Shown one piece after another: positions 24,093 to 31,392 of a stretch of 35,510 nt of DNA. The notes below the pieces were generated by a model that had not been told where the DNA came from, did not search any database, and saw only the letters and a program-made list of their open reading frames with translations. Origin of the DNA: Rhodothermales bacterium (lineage in GTDB: Bacteria > Bacteroidota > Rhodothermia > Rhodothermales > BA12); NCBI GenBank assembly GCA_014879465.1, contig JACSSA010000076.1:1-35510 (forward strand), given 5' to 3'. The translations under genes were made by a program, and so were the position numbers. Within the stretch, counting starts at the first letter, position 1; each line of letters starts with the position of its first letter.

Positions 24093-24100
24093 CTTTCGTT

Positions 24101-25057
24101 ATGCCCGGATTTGACGCTTCCGCCCGTGCCCGTCTCACCGACGCGCTCAAAGCCGAGGCCCGCCGCCTGGGGTTCGACGGCTGCGGTGTGAGCGAGGCGA
24201 CGCAGCTGGACGAGGAGGCGCATCGACTCGAACGCTGGCTGGCGCAGGAGCGACACGCTTCGATGCGGTGGATGGAAAACCACTTCGACAAGCGGGTCGA
24301 CCCGAGGCGGCTGGTGGACGGGGCGCGGTCGGTGGTGTCGGTGATTCACAACTACTACCAACCGGCCTCGTCATCGCAGAACGATCCGGGTGTGGGGCGT
24401 ATCGCCCGGTATGCGTGGGGCGACGATTACCACGACGTGCTGCGGGAGCGGCTTGGGCAGCTCTTTTTCTGGCTTGAAGAGGCGGTGGGCGGAAGCCTCG
24501 GCGGCCGCGTCTTCACCGACTCGGCCCCGGTGCTCGATAAGGCGTGGGCAGAGCGGGGCGGCCTCGGCTGGATCGGCAAAAACGCCAACCTGATCAACCC
24601 GCAAATCGGGTCGTTCTTCTTCGTGGGAGAGATGGTTGTGGATGTGCCGCTCGCCTACGACGGGCCGATGACCGACCATTGCGGCTCGTGCCGCCGTTGC
24701 CTCGATGCGTGCCCAACCGAAGCCATCGTGGCTCCGTACCAGATCGACGCCAACCGCTGCATCTCGTACCTGACCATCGAACATCGCGGCGACTGGCCCG
24801 ACGATGCGCCTGTGGGCGAGATGGGGCGCTGGATTTTCGGATGCGACGTGTGCCAAGACGTCTGTCCGTGGACGAAGAAGTTCAGTCGTCCGACCGGCGA
24901 ACCGCGCTACGCCGCCCGCGACGGCGTGGCGGGCACGACGCTGGACGACTGGGCCGAGCTGGATGTGGAGGCGTTTCGGGCGCGGTTCAAGGGCAGTGCC
25001 GTCAAGCGTGCCAAGTACGAGGGATGGATGCGCAACGTCGAGCAGGCAAGGCGGTGA
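24101..25057 (+). CDS. queG: QueG, epoxyqueuosine reductase
   Basis: Reduces epoxyqueuosine to queuosine in tRNAs with GUN anticodons (Tyr, His, Asp, Asn), using cobalamin and two [4Fe-4S] clusters. The 318-residue protein has the N-terminal cobalamin-binding domain with ARYAWGDDYHDVL and FTDSAPVLDKAWA, then GLGWIGKN. The ferredoxin-like part has CGSCRRCLDACP (C194, C197, C200, C204) and C220 with CDVCQDVCPW (C248, C251, C255). It lacks the C-terminal HEAT-repeat extension of longer QueG proteins. The ATG at 24101 is the natural start, but it lies only 8 bp after a strong terminator hairpin. A DUF1801 gene follows after 58 bp. Confidence 0.95.
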   Translation: MPGFDASARARLTDALKAEARRLGFDGCGVSEATQLDEEAHRLERWLAQERHASMRWMENHFDKRVDPRRLVDGARSVVSVIHNYYQPASSSQNDPGVGRIARYAWGDDYHDVLRERLGQLFFWLEEAVGGSLGGRVFTDSAPVLDKAWAERGGLGWIGKNANLINPQIGSFFFVGEMVVDVPLAYDGPMTDHCGSCRRCLDACPTEAIVAPYQIDANRCISYLTIEHRGDWPDDAPVGEMGRWIFGCDVCQDVCPWTKKFSRPTGEPRYAARDGVAGTTLDDWAELDVEAFRARFKGSAVKRAKYEGWMRNVEQARR

Positions 25058-25115
25058 CGCGCAGATGGCGCAGGCCGTGCCGTAGGTTGGAACGTCTCGT
25101 TTATACCTCGCTGCA

Positions 25116-25538
25116 ATGCCCAAGAACGACTCCTCCGGATTCACCGCCGACGAACGCGCTGCAATGCGCGAACGCACCCGCGAACTCAAGGCCAGCGCCA
25201 AGCGCGAAGACGGCGAGCGCGATGTGCTGGAGAAGATCGCCGAGATGCCCGACGCCGACCGCGAAATGGCCGAGCGGCTTCACGCGCTCATCGCCAACGC
25301 TGCGCCGGGCCTCGCGCCGCGCACATGGTACGGGATGCCTGCCTACGCCCTCGACGGTAAGACCGTCTGCTTTTTCCAGAGTGCGGGCAAGTTCAAGACC
25401 CGCTACGCCACGCTGGGCTTCAGCGACGAAGCACGCCTCGACGACGGCGACTTCTGGCCGACCTCGTTTGCTCTTGTGGCGTGGACGACGGACGTGGAGA
25501 AGGCCGTTCGGAGGCTGGTGCTTAAGGCCGTCGGTTGA
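25116..25538 (+). CDS. DUF1801 / YdhG-like small protein
   Basis: A 140-residue soluble protein. The first 40 residues are charged and helical. The rest fits the DUF1801 (YdhG/YdeI-like) fold: [54 protein letters not shown] (both shown in part of their length), and [22 protein letters not shown] at the end. Members are small cytosolic proteins, some proposed to help in iron handling, but the function is not established. It follows queG on the same strand and may be co-transcribed. Its stop lies 5 bp from the stop of the convergent histidine kinase gene, with no room for a separate terminator. Confidence 0.78.
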   Translation: MPKNDSSGFTADERAAMRERTRELKASAKREDGERDVLEKIAEMPDADREMAERLHALIANAAPGLAPRTWYGMPAYALDGKTVCFFQSAGKFKTRYATLGFSDEARLDDGDFWPTSFALVAWTTDVEKAVRRLVLKAVG

Positions 25539-25543
25539 CCGCG

Positions 25544-28138
25544 CTAAGCCGCCGGAAGCCAGACGGTGAAGGTGCTGCCCGCGTCTTTGACGCTCTCCAC
25601 TTCGATGGTGCCGTGCATCCGCTCGATGAGTCGCTTGGCGAGGGCGAGGCCAAGGCCGGTGCCGTTGTAGTCGCGGTTGAGGCGTTGGTCTTCTTGGACG
25701 AACGGGGTGAAGAGCCGCAGCAAGAAGGCCTCGCTCATTCCCACGCCCGTGTCTTCCACGCGCAGCGCCACCCGTTCGCCCGTCTGCCACACCCGCACCC
25801 GCACGACGCCCTCGTGCGTGAACTTGTAGGCGTTCGAGAGCAGGTTGTCGAGGACCGAGGCAAGGCGTTGCGGATCGGCCAAAACCGCCGGATCGCCCGT
25901 CACCTGCACGTCGGTGGCAACGGCTGGGCGGGCTTCGGTGCGGGCTTTTTCCACGGCAGCGTTCACGAGCGGGCCAAGCGGCACCGGGGTAACGTTGAGC
26001 GCGACGAGGCCGAGGTCGAGGTGCGAGAGGTCGAACAGGTCGTTGACGAGCGCAAGCGTCTGCCGGGCCTTGTCTCGGATCGTCTCAGCAAACTCGCGGA
26101 CGTCGGGCGAAGCGTCGGGGCTAAGCTCCATCGCGAGGAGGTCGGCAAAGCCATGGAGCGCCCCCAGCGGTGTACGCAGCTCGTGCGAGAGGGTGTAGAT
26201 GAAGGCCGACTTGTCGCGGCTGGCTTGCTCGGAGGCTTCAGCGGTGGCGCGAAGGGCATCTTCGGCCGTTCGCTGCTCGGTAACGTCGGTGAAAATGCCG
26301 GTGATCTGGATGCTGTCCGTTTCGTCTCTGGACGGAGAGGCGCGCTCGCGGATGAAGCGCACGTCGTTCGATGCGGTGCGAATGCCGAGGGTGACGTCGC
26401 TGTCCTTGCCGTGCAGAAGCCGTTGGAGATGCTCACCGAGGGCGGCGCGGTCGGCGTCGGTGGCGCAGAGGGCTTCCCAGGTACCGTCGTGGTGGAGAAA
26501 GTAGGTGGCGGCGTAGCCGGTGAGGCACTCGATCTGATCGGTGAGAAAGAGAAAACGACGTTGGGTGTTCTCGGTGAGCGAGTAGGCGAAGAGCGCGTCG
26601 TCGATGGTTGAGACGGTGACGCGGAAGCGGTTGGCAAGGCGCAGGCTGCCGAGCAGCGTGCCGACGGTGTGGGCAAACTCGGTGACGAGCGACGTGCGGA
26701 GGTCGTCCATCGGCGCATCCTGCGGAGCGAGCCGGTCCGTCACGATCATTCCGCTGAGCGTGTCGCCGTCGTAAAAGGGGACGAACGTGCGTTCGGCCAG
26801 CGCTTCCGCGTCGTGTTCGGAGGTCGTGTTGGTGAGCACCACCGCGTTGCGGTTGGCCACGGCGTGGGCGAGTTCGGGCACGCCGCTGGGCACAAACGCT
26901 TCGGCCTCAAACACCTCGGTCGTGTCGCCCCACGACGCGCGTACGGTAAAGGTATCGGGGTGCAGGGGGAGCGGGAGGAAGATGCCGGTACGGTGCACGC
27001 CCAAGGTCTCGGTGAGCGTGAGCGCAGCAGTGGCGAAGAATTCTGTCTCGTCCACCCCGTCCACCACGCGTTGCCGCAGCAGACCTTCGGCGCGGGTGAA
27101 GCGCTGCCGCAGCGCCGTTTCTTCGGCAAGGGCACGTTCTTGCGTCTCGTCGTGAATCATCAGCACCGCGCCAATAAGCGCGCCGTCTTCGTGGAGGATG
27201 GGGGCACCGTTGACCCGTAGGCAGCGCAGGTCGCCGGACGACGGGTGGTAGCACACGGCTTGGTCTTGCACCGCCTCGCCGCGAAGCACATGGCGTACGA
27301 GCGCGTGAAAGGGAGCGTCGGTGCCAGGGATGGCGAGGATCGTGCGGCCAATCCACGCGTCCTCGGCGTTTTCACCCACAATGGCGCGGAACCGAAGGTT
27401 CTCGAACGTCACCGTGCCTGTGGTGTCGAGGTGGACGAGGCCTACGGGGCTTTGTTCGAGGAAGGTGGCGTAGAGCGTTTCGGACTGCTGCAACTCCGCT
27501 TCCATCTCCGACTGGGTCGTCAGGTCGAGGAGCACGACCGAGAGCAGGTCGCCGTCGGAGTCGGGCACAAGGTGGGCTTGGATGACGCGGCTTCCGCCGT
27601 GCGAAGCATCGCGGCGGTAGGCAATGGGTGTGCGCCTGCCTGGGGTGCGAAGCGCCTCGGTGAGCCGCCAGCGGTCTTCCGGGTGTGTGCCGTTCGACCA
27701 CAGCAGCGTGCCGACGAGCGCGTCGGGCGACGTGCCCAGCAGCGCGGCAGCGGCAGCGTTGGCGTAGCGGATCGTGCCGTCGGGGGCGACGCGCAGCACG
27801 CCTACCGGGGCTAACCCAATGAGATGCGCGAACCGAGACGGGGAAGAGCGAGCGCCGAAGACGGCAAAGCCACCGCCCAGACGGGCCACCACCGCCAATC
27901 CTTCGTCTTCGCCCGAAAACGGCAGGAAGCATGCGTCGCCGGGGGGGCAGGCTCGCAGAAGCTCCTGCACGGCAGCCGGTGCCGGAGCGCCCGGCACCAG
28001 CCCGGCAAACGCCTCCGGTTCGGCCCGCTCCACCGTACCGTCTGCGGCCACCAACGCAACGAACAGCGTGGGAGGCCCAGTCGGTTGGGCAAGCGAAGCC
28101 AAGGGGTTCCAGATGGGACGGAGCATGGGGGTGGCCAT
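25544..28138 (-). CDS. Soluble hybrid-sensor histidine kinase with PAS and GAF-like domains
   Basis: A sensor kinase of 864 residues from the ATG at 28138. No membrane helix is evident, so it should sense a cytoplasmic signal. Domains in order: a short variable N-terminal part; PAS at about 103-220 (LIGLAPVGVLRVAPDGTIRYAN); PAS at about 235-350 (FLEQSPVGLVHLD); a GAF-like region at about 370-530; a third PAS-like region at about 560-640; HisKA with phosphoacceptor His652 in SHELRTPLG; and a HATPase_c domain (DNLLSNAYKFT, VEDTGVGM, TGLGLALAKRLIE). All catalytic boxes are intact. No receiver domain and no response-regulator gene adjoin it, so it is an orphan kinase. The start could be up to 31 codons earlier. 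It is not a hybrid despite the call's shorthand: there is no REC domain. Confidence 0.9.
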   Translation of the reverse strand: MATPMLRPIWNPLASLAQPTGPPTLFVALVAADGTVERAEPEAFAGLVPGAPAPAAVQELLRACPPGDACFLPFSGEDEGLAVVARLGGGFAVFGARSSPSRFAHLIGLAPVGVLRVAPDGTIRYANAAAAALLGTSPDALVGTLLWSNGTHPEDRWRLTEALRTPGRRTPIAYRRDASHGGSRVIQAHLVPDSDGDLLSVVLLDLTTQSEMEAELQQSETLYATFLEQSPVGLVHLDTTGTVTFENLRFRAIVGENAEDAWIGRTILAIPGTDAPFHALVRHVLRGEAVQDQAVCYHPSSGDLRCLRVNGAPILHEDGALIGAVLMIHDETQERALAEETALRQRFTRAEGLLRQRVVDGVDETEFFATAALTLTETLGVHRTGIFLPLPLHPDTFTVRASWGDTTEVFEAEAFVPSGVPELAHAVANRNAVVLTNTTSEHDAEALAERTFVPFYDGDTLSGMIVTDRLAPQDAPMDDLRTSLVTEFAHTVGTLLGSLRLANRFRVTVSTIDDALFAYSLTENTQRRFLFLTDQIECLTGYAATYFLHHDGTWEALCATDADRAALGEHLQRLLHGKDSDVTLGIRTASNDVRFIRERASPSRDETDSIQITGIFTDVTEQRTAEDALRATAEASEQASRDKSAFIYTLSHELRTPLGALHGFADLLAMELSPDASPDVREFAETIRDKARQTLALVNDLFDLSHLDLGLVALNVTPVPLGPLVNAAVEKARTEARPAVATDVQVTGDPAVLADPQRLASVLDNLLSNAYKFTHEGVVRVRVWQTGERVALRVEDTGVGMSEAFLLRLFTPFVQEDQRLNRDYNGTGLGLALAKRLIERMHGTIEVESVKDAGSTFTVWLPAA

Positions 28139-28231
28139 AGCCTGCACATCCACAAAAACGACGCCAGTCTTATCTGTTCCCCACACCTTTGAAGGGGGGC
28201 GGCGAGGCGTGCAGGCGGGGCACGAGTGCAA

Positions 28232-28275
28232 GCAGCCACAGGCTGCCGTGTCCCTTCAAGGACTTACTTCTTGAA
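28232..28275 (-). terminator. Two hairpins between lysS and the kinase gene
   Basis: GCAGCC/GGCTGC (28232-28237, 28241-28246) form a perfect 6-bp stem with a 3-nt loop, and TTCAAG/CTTGAA (28255-28260, 28270-28275) a second one. Both lie just downstream of the lysS stop on the minus strand. They probably end or attenuate lysS transcription before the kinase gene; neither has a strong T tract. Confidence 0.35.
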
Positions 28276-28285
28276 CGGGCAGCGA

Positions 28286-29842
28286 TTAGCCGCCTTCTTC
28301 CGGGCGAAGCAGCGGGAAAAGGATGACGTCGCGGATGGACGCTTGGTTGGTGAGGATCATCGTCAGCCGGTCGATGCCGATGCCAAGGCCCGCCGTGGGC
28401 GGCATGCCGTATTCGAGCGCCCGCAGGAAATCCTCGTCGATGTCGCCGGTGGCCTCGTCGTCGCCCGCAGCCTTGAGGCGCTGCTGCTCCTCAAACCGGG
28501 CGCGCTGATCGTCGGGGTCGTTGAGTTCGGAGAAGCTGTTGCAGATCTCCTTGCCGCCCACAATCGCCTCAAACCGTTCCACAAGGCCCGGCTCGCTGCG
28601 GTGGCGCTTGGCCAGCGGCGAAAGCTCGACGGGGTAGTCGGTGATGAACGTCGGCTGAATGAGCGTCGGCTCGACGAACGCGCCGAACAGCTCGTCGAGA
28701 ATCTTGCCCGCGCCCATCGTGGCATCCACCGCGACGCCAAGGGTTTGGGCGACGGCGGCCAGCTCCTCGCGGGTTTTGCCGCGCAGCGCGTGGCCGGTCT
28801 TGGCTTCGAGCGCGTCGAAGAGCGGAAGCCGCGCCCACGGACGCGCGAACGACACGGTGTGCTCGCCGAGCGGGATTTCGGTGGTGCCGTGAAGCGCAAG
28901 GCAGACCGTCTCGATCATCTCCTCCACCAGCTCCATCATCCATACATAGTCCTTGTACGCCACATAGAGTTCGAGCATCGTGAACTCCGGGTTGTGGAAG
29001 CGCGAGAGGCCCTCGTTGCGGAAGTCCTTGGCGATCTCGTACACGCCCTCGAAGCCGCCGACGATGAGGCGCTTGAGGTACAGCTCGTCGGCGATGCGGA
29101 GGAAAAGCCCCATGTCGAGCGCGTTGTGGTGCGTCGTGAAGGGGCGGGCGGCGGCACCGCCGTAGAGCGGCTGGAGCGCGGGCGTCTCGACTTCGACGTA
29201 GCCGCGCTCGTCGAGGAAGCGGCGGATCGTGGTGACGAGCCGGGCACGCTGCACAAACACGCGGCGCACGTCCGGGTGGAGCGCGAGGTCGGCGTAGCGC
29301 TGGCGGTAGCGGAATTCCTTGTCCGTGATCTCGTTGTAGACGCGGGTTTCGCCCGTGGCTTCGTCGACCACTTCCTTCTCAATGGGCAACGGTTTGAGCG
29401 CCTTGGCGAGCAGCGCGAGGCGTTGGGCGTAGACCGACACCTCGCCCGCATTGGTGCGGAAGACGTAGCCTTCGACGCCCACGAAATCGCCCAAATCGAG
29501 CCGTTTGCGCACGAGCGCGTCGTACAACTCCTCGCCGACGGCGTCGCGGCGGACGTACACCTGGATCCGCCCCGTCGCGTCTTCGACGTGCATGAAGGCG
29601 GTTTTGCCCTTGCTGCGCAGCGACATCACCCGCCCGGCGAGGGACACGCGGAAGGGCCCGTCTTCGCCCTCGGCGGGCGCGTGCTGGGCGTCGTCGTAGG
29701 TGGCGAGGACGGCGTCGGCGCGGTGCGTCACGTCCCACCCTTCCGACGGATACGGGTTGATGCCGGCCTCGTCGAGGGCGTGGCGGGATTCGCGGCGCTG
29801 GATCTCTTGGTCGGTGAGGCCGGGGCGAAGCGTGTCGGGCAT
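28286..29842 (-). CDS. lysS: Lysyl-tRNA synthetase, class II
   Basis: Charges tRNA-Lys with lysine. From the ATG at 29842 it has 518 residues, normal for class II LysRS. The N-terminal OB-fold anticodon domain shows VSLAGRVMSLRSKGKTAFMHV (in part) and GRIQVYVRRD. The catalytic core has RRFLDERGYVEVETPALQP (motif 1 region), FRNEGLSRFHNPEFTMLE (motif 2) and GLGIGIDRLTM (motif 3), ending ASIRDVILFPLLRPE, typical of LysRS. A much longer upstream open frame is antisense shadow. It lies upstream of the kinase gene on the same strand and is divergent from the cytochrome gene, with 202 bp between their starts. Confidence 0.98.
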   Translation of the reverse strand: MPDTLRPGLTDQEIQRRESRHALDEAGINPYPSEGWDVTHRADAVLATYDDAQHAPAEGEDGPFRVSLAGRVMSLRSKGKTAFMHVEDATGRIQVYVRRDAVGEELYDALVRKRLDLGDFVGVEGYVFRTNAGEVSVYAQRLALLAKALKPLPIEKEVVDEATGETRVYNEITDKEFRYRQRYADLALHPDVRRVFVQRARLVTTIRRFLDERGYVEVETPALQPLYGGAAARPFTTHHNALDMGLFLRIADELYLKRLIVGGFEGVYEIAKDFRNEGLSRFHNPEFTMLELYVAYKDYVWMMELVEEMIETVCLALHGTTEIPLGEHTVSFARPWARLPLFDALEAKTGHALRGKTREELAAVAQTLGVAVDATMGAGKILDELFGAFVEPTLIQPTFITDYPVELSPLAKRHRSEPGLVERFEAIVGGKEICNSFSELNDPDDQRARFEEQQRLKAAGDDEATGDIDEDFLRALEYGMPPTAGLGIGIDRLTMILTNQASIRDVILFPLLRPEEGG

Positions 29843-30044
29843 GGTGAGGGCGGGCAAGGTCGAATCAAGAAACGAAACGCGGGAGGCGGTGGGCGGTGGG
29901 TTGTGGGTGAAAAGGGCCGCCGCTGGCCGTTGCCCCATCGTGTTCAACCTTCGGCCCGTGCGGTTTGCCATTTGACCCTTGTTCCTCGACATTTTCCCCG
30001 TTGGATTTCCGTATCGTCCGGCATCCACTCCACCCGTTTTAGCC

Positions 30045-30644
30045 ATGCGCTTCCCGTCCGTCTTCGTGGCTGCCGTTTTCGTCGTTGCCTCGGGCGCGGC
30101 GCTGATGGCGTGCGAACACTCCCAGCCGGTGGCCTCCGTGCCGCCCGCGCCGACGCCGCCTGCCACCACGATGCCGGTGAACCCGCCGGTGGCCTCGGCA
30201 GGCGCGCTCTCGATGGCGATGCTCGTGGATCCGGTGACCACGCCTGACCCGCCGCCCATCGCGGAACTGCGGCAGCGCATCGCCGGGCGCGAGAACGAGT
30301 CGGCCGAGCGGGTCTTCGACAACGTCACGTCGCTCAAAACCCTGACGGCGTCGGAGCTGCTGGGCACGATGAAGGCGTTCAACGAAGCCTTGGGCGTGCG
30401 CTGCACGTTCTGCCACGAGGCCGGGCGCTGGGCATCGGACATGAACCGCCACAAGGCCATCACGCACGGGATGATCCAGATGACGCATCAGATCAACGCC
30501 GTGGATTTGGTGCGCGCCGAGGCCGATGAAGGGTCGCGCATCACCTGTTACACCTGCCACCGGGGCCGGACGCGCCCGCAGCTCAGCCCTGCCGACACCG
30601 TGCGCCGCCGCCCGCCGCCGCCGCCGAGCGGCAACAACCGCTAA
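30045..30644 (+). CDS. Di-haem c-type cytochrome lipoprotein, reaction-centre cytochrome-like family
   Basis: A 199-residue lipoprotein. The signal peptide ends in the lipobox LMAC (C23), followed by a Pro/Ala/Val-rich linker (about 25-75). The domain at about 88-178 has two haem c sites, CTFCH (C120, C123, H124) and CYTCH (C168, C171, H172). Between and around them, LGTMKAFNEALGVRC and HGMIQMTHQIN provide Met residues in the positions expected for axial ligands. This layout matches the photosynthetic reaction-centre cytochrome-like (CytoC_RC) family, which is widespread in non-phototrophs; it does not imply photosynthesis. It probably carries electrons at the membrane surface in the periplasm. 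The DUF4126 gene begins 4 bp after its stop, implying an operon. Confidence 0.88.
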   Translation: MRFPSVFVAAVFVVASGAALMACEHSQPVASVPPAPTPPATTMPVNPPVASAGALSMAMLVDPVTTPDPPPIAELRQRIAGRENESAERVFDNVTSLKTLTASELLGTMKAFNEALGVRCTFCHEAGRWASDMNRHKAITHGMIQMTHQINAVDLVRAEADEGSRITCYTCHRGRTRPQLSPADTVRRRPPPPPSGNNR

Positions 30645-30648
30645 GGCG

Positions 30649-31242
30649 ATGGATCTGATCTCGACGCTGTCGTTGGCGATGGGTGCGTCGTGGGCGTCGG
30701 GGCTTCGGCTCTATGCCACCGTGGCCACGCTTGGCCTGCTTGGACGCTACGCCGGTCTCGATCTGCCCGGTAACCTGGCGGTACTGGAGACGCCGTGGGT
30801 GATTGGCGTGGCGACGGCGCTGTTCGTCGTCGAGTTCTTCGCCGACAAGATTCCGTATGTGGACTCGGCGTGGGATACCGTGCAGACGTTCCTGCGCATT
30901 CCCGCGGGGGCGGTGCTGGCGGCGGGCGCATTCGGCAGTTTCAGCCCCGCCGTGCAGATGCTGGCGCTGCTCGTCGGCGGGAGTCTCGCGTTCTCGTCGC
31001 ACGGAATGAAGGCCGCCACGCGGGCCACGATCAACCTCAGCCCCGAGCCGGTGTCGAACGTGGTGGCAAGCACCGCCGAGGACGGCCTCAGCTTCGGCGC
31101 GATCCTGCTGGCGTGGCTGACGCCGGTGCTTCTGGTGGTGCTGGTCGTCGTCGCATTTATCGTGTCGATGGCGATGCTTCCCAAGATCTGGCGGACGTGG
31201 CGGCGCTGGCGACGGCCACGAACGGCAGCATCTGAAGGCTGA
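30649..31242 (+). CDS. DUF4126 membrane protein
   Basis: A 197-residue hydrophobic protein with about four to five membrane helices, basic C-terminal tail (RTWRRWRRPR) and the family pattern MGASWASGLRLYATV, EFFADKIPYVDSAWDTVQTFLRIPAGA (in part) and ATINLSPEPVSN. The DUF4126 family has no known function. It starts with ATG at 30649, 4 bp after the cytochrome c stop, so the two are almost certainly co-transcribed, although family members occur in many contexts and the link to electron transport is only inferred. A GTAG-headed palindrome lies between it and the convergent ABC-F gene. Confidence 0.85.
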   Translation: MDLISTLSLAMGASWASGLRLYATVATLGLLGRYAGLDLPGNLAVLETPWVIGVATALFVVEFFADKIPYVDSAWDTVQTFLRIPAGAVLAAGAFGSFSPAVQMLALLVGGSLAFSSHGMKAATRATINLSPEPVSNVVASTAEDGLSFGAILLAWLTPVLLVVLVVVAFIVSMAMLPKIWRTWRRWRRPRTAASEG

Positions 31243-31362
31243 CCTGTGGCCAGGGTTGCGAAGCGTCGTCGTTCACGAGGCAAGGAATGACCTCCCCATG
31301 CCTTGGAGACGGCTTGCACACCCTTGGGCCGCTGCTCAAAGCGCCCCGGCCCGAATGACAGC

Positions 31363-31391
31363 GTAGAGACGTCCCGCTGGGGCGTCTCTAC
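31363..31391. repeat. GTAG-headed REP-like palindrome, bidirectional hairpin
   Basis: GTAGAGACG (31363-31371) and CGTCTCTAC (31383-31391) are perfect 9-bp reverse complements, extended inward by a T-G pair and CCC/GGG around loop GCT. Because the ends are symmetrical, both strands start with GTAG. It sits between the convergent DUF4126 and ABC-F genes, 1 bp from the ABC-F stop codon, and can serve as a shared terminator. The sequence resembles GTAGAGACG-type interspersed palindromes that I recall from several phyla. Confidence 0.6.
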
Positions 31392-31392
31392 A

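Noticed and set aside
30045-30644. Evidence for photosynthesis from a reaction-centre-like cytochrome
   Set aside because: This cytochrome family is common in non-phototrophs and no other photosynthesis gene is in the window.
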